Below are positions 39,339-47,968 of a stretch of DNA of 64,000 nt, piece by piece. Each line of letters begins with the position of its first letter. The stretch's first letter is position 1. A program made the translations under genes and the position numbers. Under the pieces are notes generated by a model, which saw only the letters and a list, made by a program, of their open reading frames with translations, was not told where the DNA came from and did no database searches. Origin of the DNA: a virus. The stretch covers positions 1 through 64,000 of the IMG/VR virus record IMGVR_UViG_3300035669_000001, one strand, 5' to 3'.

Positions 39339-41506
39339 GCGTCCCCGCCTTTGACCAGGAGCCACTGACGCCCCAGGAGGCCTACCAGGTCGACTACGTC
39401 ATCCGAGGGGCACAGGGGGGCTCCACGCTGGCTGTGGCGGCCGCACTGGGCGGGGCCTTCCTGGTGTACCGGGCGTACATGCGGAGACGCCTGCGGGAGC
39501 GCATGGGCTCGCTGGAGGGCACCACGCCCGAGGAGGTGATGCGCGAGACCAACCAGGTGTTCTCCACCTTCATGCCCACCTGGACGGCGATGGCCGCACC
39601 TGCTCTCTTGCAGGGCTACCTGTCCGGGGTGGCCGAGACGGAGTTCGGGCTGGACGAGGCGTTCCTGTCCGAGCTGGCCGATAACTACGCCTACTCCCTC
39701 GGGATGCACATCAACCAGGTCTCCGGCGACGCTCTCGTGCGCGGGTACGCGGCCCAGGTGAACCGGAAGGTCCCGGCCAAGGTCGCCCTGGGCAACGTGA
39801 TCGACGCGGTCGGGGTGACCAACTCCCACATGCGGACTCTGAACGTGATGCTCTCGGGCAAGGAGGACGCCAAGCTCAGCGAGACCCTGATCCCCTCGGT
39901 CAAGAAGGCCAGGGCACAGCGCCAGGTGATGGCCGCCCTCAACCAGCGCGCCGAGGTGATCGGCGACTCGGAGTCCTGGAACGCCAAGCAGCAGGGCAAG
40001 CAGATCGCCTGGTTGTACGCCCAGCGTCAGGGGTTCATCCCCTCCACCGCTACCCGGGAGTGGATCACCGCCGACGACGAGCGGGTCTGCCCGTCCTGCG
40101 GCCCGCTGCACAAGGTGGAGCTGCCGGTCGCCGAGCAGTTCGACATCCCGAACGTCGGCAAGTTCTGGTCCCCGCCCGTGCACCCGAGGTGCCGCTGCGA
40201 CGTGCGTCTCAAGGTCGGCCTGGGGCAGATCATCGCCAACAACGTGGTCTTCGGGCAGTTCGGCCGGCAGTGGCTCAAGCCCGACGACGTCGAGGAGGTC
40301 GGAAAGTCCGACAACCCCCACGACAACGACTGGGACACCCAGCCGAGACAGAAGACCGGCAGGTTCGGCGCGCGTCCTGAGGTTCGTTTCAAGGAGGCTG
40401 ACGTCGACCTCGATGCGGCCATCGCCCAGGCCACCCAGGCGGCGCAGATCGAGGACGCGGTACCCAAGGGTCCGATCCTCGGGCGAACGGTGCTGGGAAA
40501 GCCAGGGGTGATAGGCGAGACGACACTGGGCAAGCCTCCGGTGCTCGGCCAGGTCGTCCTCGGCAAGCCTCCTGTCCTCGGCGGGTCCAAGCTCGAGTCG
40601 CAGGGTCTGCAGGCCCAGCGGATGAAGTCTCACGCCCTGCAGGGCCGCAAGCTGGACAAGAGCAAGCTGGACCATGCCAGGCGGATGGCCCGGGCCGAGA
40701 TGGACGGCCGGATCATGGCACTGCCCGGGGACATCTCGGGCACGGTGGTGGACGACGAGGTCAAGGCACCCGAACCCGACTACTCCGACCTGGTGCCCAC
40801 TCCGGAACCCATGTTCGCCGTTGCCGATCCGCGTTGGGTTATTCGTGGACCAAACACCGACTCGCGTTCAATCAACGCTTCCAACGGTATGTACCGGCTG
40901 GACGGAGCCGAGGTGATAGGCGGGGTGGACAAGCTCCAGGCCAAGATCGAGGAGCTCGAGGCCGAAGCTGACGACGAGTACCTGGAGTACCTCTTTGACA
41001 GTAATGAGGCGAGCTACTTCGACAACGAAACCGGTTGGGAGAGTCCCGTCCCCGAGCACGTCTACGCCGCAGCTATGGAGTGGGTTCGGGCCCAGGAACA
41101 GACAAACATGGCGGTGGCGGACTTCACGGTCGAGCTTGATGCGTACGGGCCGCTGTGGACCAAGGACGGCACGCCGGTGGAGGGAGGGTACAACCATCCT
41201 GACTACGAGGCCCTCTACGAGAACGGGGATATTGAGTTTGACCTGGTTGACAGCCAGTACGTGCAGATCTCTGACATCGCGGACAAACTGAGTCTTTGGG
41301 AGCACGTCAGCGATACTCAGCCCCGGATCATCCAGCTGGACAAGGTCAGGGGCAACGACGTCGACTACGACCCTGACGGTGCTCCTTATGCCCAGGTGAG
41401 CGATAGCTACAAGATGGACGGGATGTCCACGGTCACCATCAACGGGAGGCACTATGTGACCGCCCGACTCGAACCGGCCTGGCTGGACGAAGGCGGGAGA
41501 ATGTAG
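39335..41506 (+). CDS. MuF-type minor head protein with long C-terminal extension
   Basis: 723 residues, GTG start. The MuF-type core ends with WITADDERVCPSCGPLHK (C252, C255) and SPPVHPRCRCDV (H283, C286, C288), the zinc-like signature of head-morphogenesis proteins. A hydrophobic span lies near residues 30-46. Then V322-G-K-S, RQKTGRF (338-344), three LGKPxVxG repeats (387-417) and, from about residue 490, an acidic domain with different codon habits (WVIRGPNTDSRSINASNG onwards). MuF proteins sit at the portal vertex inside the head, and some carry effector domains at the C terminus. Confidence 0.8.
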   Translation: MSVPAFDQEPLTPQEAYQVDYVIRGAQGGSTLAVAAALGGAFLVYRAYMRRRLRERMGSLEGTTPEEVMRETNQVFSTFMPTWTAMAAPALLQGYLSGVAETEFGLDEAFLSELADNYAYSLGMHINQVSGDALVRGYAAQVNRKVPAKVALGNVIDAVGVTNSHMRTLNVMLSGKEDAKLSETLIPSVKKARAQRQVMAALNQRAEVIGDSESWNAKQQGKQIAWLYAQRQGFIPSTATREWITADDERVCPSCGPLHKVELPVAEQFDIPNVGKFWSPPVHPRCRCDVRLKVGLGQIIANNVVFGQFGRQWLKPDDVEEVGKSDNPHDNDWDTQPRQKTGRFGARPEVRFKEADVDLDAAIAQATQAAQIEDAVPKGPILGRTVLGKPGVIGETTLGKPPVLGQVVLGKPPVLGGSKLESQGLQAQRMKSHALQGRKLDKSKLDHARRMARAEMDGRIMALPGDISGTVVDDEVKAPEPDYSDLVPTPEPMFAVADPRWVIRGPNTDSRSINASNGMYRLDGAEVIGGVDKLQAKIEELEAEADDEYLEYLFDSNEASYFDNETGWESPVPEHVYAAAMEWVRAQEQTNMAVADFTVELDAYGPLWTKDGTPVEGGYNHPDYEALYENGDIEFDLVDSQYVQISDIADKLSLWEHVSDTQPRIIQLDKVRGNDVDYDPDGAPYAQVSDSYKMDGMSTVTINGRHYVTARLEPAWLDEGGRM

Positions 41507-41508
41507 CC

Positions 41509-42360
41509 ATGGACGTACTGGAGGCTCTGCGCGCGCACGGTGAGGCTGGGGCGGCTGTCGTGGACCTGCTCTACGGCGAGGGTGCGGAGGAGGTTGTCAA
41601 GGCTCTCAGTGAGGACCGCAAGCGGAAGATCGCCACCGCCTCCAACGTGGTCGGGATCGGCGCTGGGCTGGCTGCCATCCCCGGTGCCACCCGCGACTTC
41701 CGGAACGCCGCGAAGACTGCCAGGGGTGCCAGTGACAAACCGGTCGGCGTCCTGAAGCCGGTGGGCAAGATCCGGGGCAACATCCGCGGTGGTCTCAAGG
41801 CCACCAAGAACTTCCTGGGCAAGCCGAAGACCGCGCTGGCACTGGCCGGCGGCGGTCTGGCCCTGCAGGCGGGGAACGTCGGCGGGGACTTCGTGACCAA
41901 CCAGGTCCTCCGCGCCGACCAGAAGAAGTCGGGCGTCTCCAAGGGGCTGACCGACATCGAGTGGACCGGCGAGTTCTCCAAGATGGACACCGACAAGCGC
42001 CAGGTGTTCGGGTGGGCCTCGGTCACCGCGGTCGACGGCGTCCCGGTGACCGACCTCCAGGAGGACGAGATCGACCTCGAGGAGATCGAGAAGGCCGCCT
42101 ACTCCTACGTGGCCAAGTCCCGGGTCGGCGGCAACATGCACAAGAAGACCATCGACGGCTCCCCGGTGCACGTCTCCGACATGATCGAGTCCTTCGTGGT
42201 CACCCCGGAGAAGAAGCAGACGCTGCACCTGGGCAACGACACCCCGGAAGGGTGGTGGGTCGGCTTCCAGGTCAACGACGACGAGACCTGGGACGCGGCC
42301 AAGAACGGCGAGCTGGTGGGCTTCTCGATCCACGGAACGGGAAAGAGGCGTGACGGCTGA
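41509..42360 (+). CDS. XkdF-like head maturation protease
   Basis: 283 residues. The C-terminal 130 residues match the XkdF family: FSKMDTDKRQVFGWASV, EEIEKAAYSYVAKS, NMHKKTIDGS and VSDMIESFVVTPEK, ending GWWVGFQVNDDETW and GELVGFSIHG. XkdF-like proteins are predicted serine-type prohead proteases of Bacillus PBSX and many actinophages. The N-terminal 150 residues contain Gly/Ala hydrophobic stretches and V-x-K-A/G/S motifs (VVKAL, VSKGL), so the protease may cut itself. It lies directly before the basic protein and scaffold genes, the usual position. Confidence 0.75.
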   Translation: MDVLEALRAHGEAGAAVVDLLYGEGAEEVVKALSEDRKRKIATASNVVGIGAGLAAIPGATRDFRNAAKTARGASDKPVGVLKPVGKIRGNIRGGLKATKNFLGKPKTALALAGGGLALQAGNVGGDFVTNQVLRADQKKSGVSKGLTDIEWTGEFSKMDTDKRQVFGWASVTAVDGVPVTDLQEDEIDLEEIEKAAYSYVAKSRVGGNMHKKTIDGSPVHVSDMIESFVVTPEKKQTLHLGNDTPEGWWVGFQVNDDETWDAAKNGELVGFSIHGTGKRRDG

Positions 42361-43589
42361 TGCCCATGGTGAAGCTGGTGTTCGTCCCGGAGACGACGAA
42401 CAAGCCGACCAGGCAGTCCCACAACATCGTGGCGCTGCCCAAGATCGAGCCTCTGCAGGGCAAGGGGAAGCCCCAGTTCGGGCGCAACGGCAAGCCGGTC
42501 AGCAACGTCTCCGATGCGCTGTTCGGGCGCGGGGGAGGCGTCCACACCGACGTGATCCGCAAGGCCCTGAGCAGGGAGCAGAAGGTGGGCGTGGGAGCCG
42601 CCGGCGTGGTAGGTGCCGGGCTGGCAGCAGGTTCGGTCGGACGAGCGGTCAGATACGGCGGCCAGGCGCGCAACGCCTTCCGGGTGGCCCAGGGTTTTAG
42701 TCATGGCCCCGCCCACCAGGCCGGGGCCACCCTCAAGCAGTACGGCGCACATCGCAGGAAGATGGCTCTCCGCAACGTGGGTGCGGCGACAGTGGCGGGC
42801 GGGCTCCTGGCTGGCGGTACGGCCGCCACGATGTCCAGTGCCAACGCAGCGAACCAGCGCCGCACCGGTGTGGCCAAGATGAGTGACGCGGAGCTTCGCC
42901 ACCGCAAGCGCGTCCAGGCCGGGATCAGCATCGGCACCTCCACCCTCGGTCTCTCCGCGCTGGGGTCAAAGGCCGGGGCCGGTGTGCTCCGCAAGCTCAA
43001 CAAGGCCCCGGGTGCGGCCCATCGGCTGGACAAGGCAACCACCAACCTGCTCACCAGCGGTGCAGGACTGGGTGGGGTCGGTGGGTTCAACTTCGCCTCG
43101 GTGCAGCGCCAGGAGGCCAGGAAGCGGACGCCGGTGGTAAAGGCTTACGACCCCGAGCGCAACCGGGAACGCAGGGCCAGGCAGGAGGCCAAGGTGGCAG
43201 GAGTCGTCGGAGGTGCAGCGTCCGGCGGTGCGCTAGCGGCTGGAGGTCTCGCAGCACGACGTGGGTTTCAACGCCGGGACGAGACCACCCGGATAGGTAG
43301 TCCGGTGGAGCTCGAACAGGAGGTTCTCCCCGGTGGCGGCAAGACCCGACTGGACCCGAGGGGGCGAGTTCACCACGGGCCTGCTCGGAAGTTCCGGACG
43401 GCGAACTTCGGGGAGAAGATGTCCTCGGCGACCAAGGTCAAAGGGCTCAAGGCCAGCCAGGTGAGGGCGGGCAAGGTCGGTGTCGGACTGGCCGCGCTGG
43501 GCGTCGGCGGGCTGGTTGCGTCGGACCGGATCGCCTCCTACTCCCGGGGGAAGGGGCGGAAGTACTCACCCCGGTTCAAGCGGGACTGA
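42360..43589 (+). CDS. 409-residue basic, glycine-rich head protein
   Basis: ATG overlaps the protease stop by one base. Strongly basic, with six Gly/Ala-rich hydrophobic stretches (about 76-96, 139-160, 186-209, 232-246, 279-300, 372-392), each next to Arg/Lys clusters, and motifs I66-R-K-A and V259-V-K-A. No enzyme motif. The build is the same as the C-terminal two thirds of the 29950 protein. An internal, possibly processed, head protein is inferred; it might also bind DNA. Confidence 0.65.
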   Translation: MPMVKLVFVPETTNKPTRQSHNIVALPKIEPLQGKGKPQFGRNGKPVSNVSDALFGRGGGVHTDVIRKALSREQKVGVGAAGVVGAGLAAGSVGRAVRYGGQARNAFRVAQGFSHGPAHQAGATLKQYGAHRRKMALRNVGAATVAGGLLAGGTAATMSSANAANQRRTGVAKMSDAELRHRKRVQAGISIGTSTLGLSALGSKAGAGVLRKLNKAPGAAHRLDKATTNLLTSGAGLGGVGGFNFASVQRQEARKRTPVVKAYDPERNRERRARQEAKVAGVVGGAASGGALAAGGLAARRGFQRRDETTRIGSPVELEQEVLPGGGKTRLDPRGRVHHGPARKFRTANFGEKMSSATKVKGLKASQVRAGKVGVGLAALGVGGLVASDRIASYSRGKGRKYSPRFKRD

Positions 43590-43627
43590 ACGGGTTGCAG
43601 GCTAAGACAGAATTGTGGGTGAGGAAC

Positions 43628-44806
43628 ATGCCAAAGCTCAGTGATCTGAACATCGACGAGGTCAGCCTCGTGCGCAAGGGCGCCAACCAACATGCCCGGG
43701 TGGCAATCGCGAAGTCAGCAGGAGGAGAAGTGGACGAGGAGTACTTCGACCAGGAAGGAAACGCGGTCGACGTCGAGGAGCTCGAGCATGGCGACATCGT
43801 CTTCGACTCTGACGGTGAGGCCTACCAGTACGACGAGCCTGGTGACGATGACGACGAGGTCGAGAAGGCCCTGTACGTCGGTGGCCGCGAGGTCACCAGC
43901 CGGGTCGGACGTGCCGCTGGCAAGGCGTACATCGGAGCCGGCCGCAAGGCCAAGTCCGCCAACAAGTTCCGGATCCAGACAGGTGCGATTGCCGGGCAGG
44001 CAGCCCGCAGGGGCGCCAAGCGTGTATCCAGCGCTGCCGGTACGGGTGCCGGGTTCGTCGCCGGCAACGCCAAGCGTGGTGCAGGGGCAGTGGCGGGAGC
44101 CGCACGTAGCACCGGCACGGCAGCCGGGAACGCGGGCAACGCCATGGGCGGGGCGATCCGCGGGGCCGCGGCGCAGACCGAGGGCTTCCTGCGCACCGAG
44201 AACAACGCCTTCAACACCCGCGGCCGGATCGGCGCCCTCGGTGCCGGTGGTGTGCTCGCCGGTGCCGGTGGCGGCTACGCGGCAGGCAGCAACGGCCGGG
44301 TCCGCAAGAGCGCGTCCGACGACCTCCGGGAGGAGCTCTCCAAGGCACTCACCGACGACGACCGGGACGAGGTGATCGCGAAGGCCTTCGGGTACGTCGA
44401 ACAGGCCGAGCAGGTCGCCCAGGAGGCCTGGGAGATCGCCGAGGAGGAGCGGGAGAACCGCCGGGCTGCGGAGTTCTACGAGGTGGCCAAGTCCTACGAC
44501 ATGGTCCCGGTGGATACCGAGGACCTCGCGATCGCCATGATGCACATGGCCGACCTGCTGCCCGAGGAGGACGTGCAGGTCATCGCCAAGGCCCTGGGCT
44601 TTGCGGCCGACGTGGCCGACGAGCTCTACGAGGAGCAGGGCAACGTGGGCGGTGGCGACAACTCCGACGTGATGGAGCAGCTGCAGACGTTCGCGCGCAA
44701 CCGGGTCGCCAAGTCCGGTGAGGGCTCAGCCGAGCAGTACCTGGTCGATGCCCTCAACCATGACCCAGCGGTGTACGACCAGTACCTCGCGGACAACAGC
44801 CGCTGA
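43628..44806 (+). CDS. Scaffold-like capsid assembly protein
   Basis: 392 residues from ATG 43628, with GTGAGGAAC in front; a TTG 33 bases upstream is the alternative. It begins LNIDEVSLVRKGANQHARVA, a phrase found where prohead protease and capsid genes meet. Then an acidic part, a Gly/Ala-rich basic stretch (95-220) and an acidic helical C-terminal half (LREELSKALTDDDRDEVIAK, QVAQEAWEIAEEERENRRAA) typical of scaffolds that precede decoration and capsid genes in actinophages. Nine V/I/L-x-K-A/S/G motifs occur, most in the helical half, consistent with destruction by the neighbouring protease. Confidence 0.7.
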   Translation: MPKLSDLNIDEVSLVRKGANQHARVAIAKSAGGEVDEEYFDQEGNAVDVEELEHGDIVFDSDGEAYQYDEPGDDDDEVEKALYVGGREVTSRVGRAAGKAYIGAGRKAKSANKFRIQTGAIAGQAARRGAKRVSSAAGTGAGFVAGNAKRGAGAVAGAARSTGTAAGNAGNAMGGAIRGAAAQTEGFLRTENNAFNTRGRIGALGAGGVLAGAGGGYAAGSNGRVRKSASDDLREELSKALTDDDRDEVIAKAFGYVEQAEQVAQEAWEIAEEERENRRAAEFYEVAKSYDMVPVDTEDLAIAMMHMADLLPEEDVQVIAKALGFAADVADELYEEQGNVGGGDNSDVMEQLQTFARNRVAKSGEGSAEQYLVDALNHDPAVYDQYLADNSR

Positions 44807-44829
44807 CCGGCGAAGGAGGATAGAACACC

Positions 44830-45249
44830 ATGGCTTACGACGAAGCGTGGCGGGCGGTCACTTTCAACGCTGACTCCTCGCTCGCCGGGTACACGGGTGT
44901 TCCTGGCGTGCCAGGATCAGTTAGCCCGAACTACGGCAAGGCGCTCTACAGGTTTGTGAAGGTCGTGGGCAAGCGCCTGGTGGGTCGAACCACCGGTGTT
45001 GCCGACCGCAACAAGACCGTGGGCATCTGTCAGAGCAAACCACAGGTGACCGGTGAGGCCGCTACCATCGCGATCCGGGGCGAGTCCCTGGTGTTCGCGG
45101 GCGGTGTCATCGCGGCCGGTGACATGGTCACCTCAGACGCCACTGGACGAGCTGTGACCACTGCGGTGGTGGCGGACCATCTTGGCCTCGCTGTCGAAGA
45201 CGCATCCGGAGCCGACGTGCTCACCACCGTGCTGCTTCGGTGCAACTGA
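44830..45249 (+). CDS. Head decoration protein (DUF2190-like)
   Basis: 139 residues; ATG with a strong AAGGAGGA. The sequence AIRGESLVFAGGVIAAGDMV, then TSDATGRAVTTAVVADHLG and ADVLTTVLLRC, matches the small trimeric cap proteins of the DUF2190 type that stabilise the capsid. It sits between scaffold and major capsid genes, the usual place. Confidence 0.8.
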   Translation: MAYDEAWRAVTFNADSSLAGYTGVPGVPGSVSPNYGKALYRFVKVVGKRLVGRTTGVADRNKTVGICQSKPQVTGEAATIAIRGESLVFAGGVIAAGDMVTSDATGRAVTTAVVADHLGLAVEDASGADVLTTVLLRCN

Positions 45250-45262
45250 GAGGAGATGACCA

Positions 45263-46258
45263 ATGCCTCGTCCTGACATGGCAGATGTCCATATCAACAC
45301 CCCGCTGACCAACGTCAGCATCGCCTACATCCAGAACGCCTCCAACTTCATCGCCACCAAGGTCTTTCCCAAGCTCCCGGTGGACAAGAGGTCGGACCTG
45401 TACTGGAAGTACTCCAAGAGCGACTGGCGGCGTACCGACGTCCAGCGTCGTGCTCCCAGCACCGAGTCTCCGGGCACGGGCTGGAACACCTCGATGGACC
45501 AGTACTTCTGCCACGTCTACGCAGTGCACAAGGACATCGACGACCAGCTCCGGGCGAACGCGGACTCGGTCTTCCGGCTGGACAGCGATGCCACTGCCTT
45601 CGTGACGAACCAGATGCTCATCAAGCGCGACCTGGACTGGACCGCCTCGTTCTTCAAGACCGGGGTATGGGGCACGGACAAGGCGCTGCTGGCGACCGAT
45701 GCCAACCCGGAGAACATCCGCTGGGACCGGGCCACCTCGGACCCGATCGGTCTGTTCGGCACGCTGCAGCTCGCCTTCATCCAGCAGACGGGCTTCAAGG
45801 CCAACACCGCCGTGTGCGGTGCCAACGTCCTGAAGGCGCTGAAGAACCACCCGGCCATCATCGACCGGATCAAGTACACCCAGAAGGGCATCGTGACGAC
45901 CGACCTGATCGCCACCCTGCTCGACGTCGACCGGGTGTTCGCGGCCTACGCCACCTACTCCACCGGACCCACCATCCCTGATGCGGTGGCCCAGGACGCA
46001 GCGGCGACCAACACCTTCATCGCGGACCCCAACTCGGTGCTGTTGTGCTACTCCCCGGCCAGCCCGTCTCTGATGAGCCCGGCCGCTGGGTACACCTTCA
46101 CCTGGAAGGGCTACCTCGGAGGGAACGCGCAGGGGATCCGGATGACCCGGTTCCGCATGCCGGCCATCCGGTCGGACCGCATCGAGGCCGAGATGACCTA
46201 CGACATGCACGTGATCTCCCCGGACTGCGGTGTGTTCCTGACGAGTGTTGTCGGCTGA
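45263..46258 (+). CDS. Major capsid protein
   Basis: 331 residues, ATG after AGAGGAGAT. Starts PRPDMADVHINTPLTNVSIA, the opening of the HK97-fold capsid proteins of this phage type, and continues with FIATKVFPKLPVDKRSDLYW, KDIDDQLRANADS and a C-terminal RMPAIRSDRIEAEMTYDMHV. The protein has no N-terminal delta domain, so scaffolding is by the separate upstream gene. The short length fits this. The N-terminal PDMADVHI is copied inside the 29950 protein. Confidence 0.92.
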   Translation: MPRPDMADVHINTPLTNVSIAYIQNASNFIATKVFPKLPVDKRSDLYWKYSKSDWRRTDVQRRAPSTESPGTGWNTSMDQYFCHVYAVHKDIDDQLRANADSVFRLDSDATAFVTNQMLIKRDLDWTASFFKTGVWGTDKALLATDANPENIRWDRATSDPIGLFGTLQLAFIQQTGFKANTAVCGANVLKALKNHPAIIDRIKYTQKGIVTTDLIATLLDVDRVFAAYATYSTGPTIPDAVAQDAAATNTFIADPNSVLLCYSPASPSLMSPAAGYTFTWKGYLGGNAQGIRMTRFRMPAIRSDRIEAEMTYDMHVISPDCGVFLTSVVG

Positions 46259-46286
46259 GCCGATACTGGGAAGCAAGACAAGCCTT

Positions 46287-46319
46287 GAGGGCGTTCGGTC
46301 ATACAGGCTGGGCGCCCTC
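46287..46319 (+). terminator. Stem-loop after the major capsid gene
   Basis: GAGGGCG (46287-46293) pairs exactly with CGCCCTC (46313-46319) around a 19-base loop in the 78-base gap after the capsid gene. No clear T-run follows (TTGCAT), so it may weaken rather than end transcription, or protect the 3' end of the abundant capsid message. Confidence 0.4.
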
Positions 46320-46336
46320 TTGCATGAGGAGGACAG

Positions 46337-47053
46337 ATGGCCCTCGGGGACGTCAAGTACATCGTGGCCCGCGGTTTCCAGTCGCACCTGGGCTGGCACG
46401 TGATGGGAGAGCTAGCGCCCAAGGAGGCTGCCGAGTGGCACAACGTCATGTCCATCGTCGCCGCCGGCTACCTCATCCCCTACACCTACGAGACCGGCTA
46501 CGACCGGCTACCGCCCCACGTCTTCTCTGCAGTGGTGACGCTGCAGGAGGCCAAGGGCCTGATCGCGAAGGGAGACGCTCCGATGGCACTGGACTGGGAA
46601 CCGGCCCCTGAGCTGGTCGAGGCACAGCAGGTGATCGAGGCCGAGAAGGCCTCGGCAGAGCGCAACCGGGAGGAGGCCCAGGAGCGCGCGGTCAAGCAGA
46701 TCGCCGAGCTGCGCAACAACGAGGTCGACCCCCGTCCGGTGCTGGTACCGGACAAGACTGTCCTGGTGGACGCCAAGCGGCGCGAGGCCGAGAAGGCCGC
46801 AGGGTCGGACCGCCGCGAGGAGTACGAGGACTGGAACAAGGACCGGCTGGTCGAGGAGATCAACCTCCGCAACGAGGAGGACGACACGACCGACCGGATG
46901 CCGGTGGGCGGCACCAAGGGCGACCTGGTGCAGCGGCTCGTCGAGTACGACCTCACCAGTGCGCGGACGCAGCGCAAGGCCGCTCGGAAGACGTCCGAGC
47001 CGAAGAAGAAGGAGACGGACAGTGACCGAGAAGAAGCAGTCAAAGAAGGCTGA
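46337..47053 (+). CDS. Head-module protein with SAP/HeH-like C terminus
   Basis: 238 residues, ATG with GAGGAGGACAG. The N-terminal 85 residues are globular (WHVMGELAPKEAAEWHNVMS), then a charged coiled coil, then YEDWNKDRLVEEINLRNEED with GGTKGDLVQRLVEYD, which resembles the SAP-type helix-extended-loop-helix found at the end of head-tail connector genes. Possibly DNA-binding or head completion. Confidence 0.6.
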   Translation: MALGDVKYIVARGFQSHLGWHVMGELAPKEAAEWHNVMSIVAAGYLIPYTYETGYDRLPPHVFSAVVTLQEAKGLIAKGDAPMALDWEPAPELVEAQQVIEAEKASAERNREEAQERAVKQIAELRNNEVDPRPVLVPDKTVLVDAKRREAEKAAGSDRREEYEDWNKDRLVEEINLRNEEDDTTDRMPVGGTKGDLVQRLVEYDLTSARTQRKAARKTSEPKKKETDSDREEAVKEG

Positions 47054-47393
47054 GGACCAGGAGAGCACCGGCCCGGGCACCGAGAGGAACGCCGAGGCCG
47101 AGCGTCGCAGAGACCTGGTCACCGGCGAGGAGGTACCCACCGACGACGTGGTCCTGGAGGAGGTGCCGCCGGAGGAGAACCCGGCCTTCACCGAGTCCAC
47201 CCTGCGCCAGAGCGACGCCGGGATCGTTGACGACGCCGACCGCGAGGCGGCCGAGAACACCGAGGACCCAGGCCCCAACGAGGCCGTGCTGGCCAAGGAG
47301 GAGGCCGACGCCGAGAAGGCCGAGGAGGCCCGCGCGGAAGCCAAGCGGCGCAACGAGGAAGACGACGAGAAGCGGGCCGCAGAGGACTCGTGA
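47022..47393 (+). CDS. Charged, disordered small protein
   Basis: 123 residues from GTG 47022, overlapping the previous gene by 32 bases. Almost entirely Glu, Asp, Lys, Arg and Ala (EEADAEKAEEARAEAKRRNE), so disordered or coiled coil. Acidic proteins of this type near connectors may be assembly chaperones. No family. Confidence 0.6.
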   Translation: MTEKKQSKKAEDQESTGPGTERNAEAERRRDLVTGEEVPTDDVVLEEVPPEENPAFTESTLRQSDAGIVDDADREAAENTEDPGPNEAVLAKEEADAEKAEEARAEAKRRNEEDDEKRAAEDS

Positions 47394-47399
47394 CTACGG

Positions 47400-47504
47400 A
47401 TGAGCGGGGCTGACATCGCGCTGGTGATCAGCCTCGTCCTCATCGACGTAGTCGTCGTAGGTAGCCTGCTGGTGATCGGTCTGACCCTGAGGAGGAGAAG
47501 GTGA
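47400..47504 (+). CDS. 34-residue membrane micro-protein
   Basis: ATG six bases after the previous stop; its end overlaps the next GTG. Reads MSGADIALVISLVLIDVVVV, then GSLLVIGLTLRRRR: one span of about 26 residues with an Arg-rich end. Membrane peptides are unusual inside a connector cluster. Function unknown. Confidence 0.55.
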   Translation: MSGADIALVISLVLIDVVVVGSLLVIGLTLRRRR

Positions 47505-47968
47505 CGTTCAGCTACCTGGACCCGAGCACCAACTTCCGGGACGGCCTGCGGCTGCTGTGCGGGGACACGACGCCCTCCCAGGTGCTCCTGCAGGACGAGG
47601 AGTACGACTTCGTCCGGGTCCAGTGGCCCGACGAGAGAAGCCCCTACATCCTGGCCTCCTACGCCTGCGAGATGATCGCGGCCAAGTTCGCCCGTGAGAT
47701 CAACATCTCGGCGGACTCCCAGACGGTGGGAGCGGACGTCCTGCAGCAGAAGTACCTCACCCTCGCAGAGCGGCTCCGCACCATCGCAAAGACGGCTCAC
47801 CCAGGCGAGGTCTATGTGGGTGGCATGGACTCCTGGGTGAGCTACGACCCATCGGTGGCGCCGCTAGCCTTCGGCACCCAGATGCACGACAACCCGGCCG
47901 CCGGCCAGCAGGACTACGGCGACAACCGGCAGCTGTTCGGCGACCCGCTGGTGGACTACGGACGATGA
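47501..47968 (+). CDS. Head-tail adaptor (connector) protein
   Basis: 155 residues, GTG start. LDPSTNFRDGLRLLCGDTTP and helical ILASYACEMIAAKFAREINI match the gp6/gp15-like helical adaptors that bind under the portal; LTLAERLRTIAKTA is the long final helix. First of the ordered connector set (adaptor, stopper, completion, terminator). Confidence 0.75.
   Translation: MTFSYLDPSTNFRDGLRLLCGDTTPSQVLLQDEEYDFVRVQWPDERSPYILASYACEMIAAKFAREINISADSQTVGADVLQQKYLTLAERLRTIAKTAHPGEVYVGGMDSWVSYDPSVAPLAFGTQMHDNPAAGQQDYGDNRQLFGDPLVDYGR

Noticed and set aside
37458-39365. Long antisense open frame over the 927-residue orphan
   Set aside because: Low-complexity Val/Leu/Gly/Arg composition typical of shadow frames; the plus strand has natural overlaps with both neighbours.
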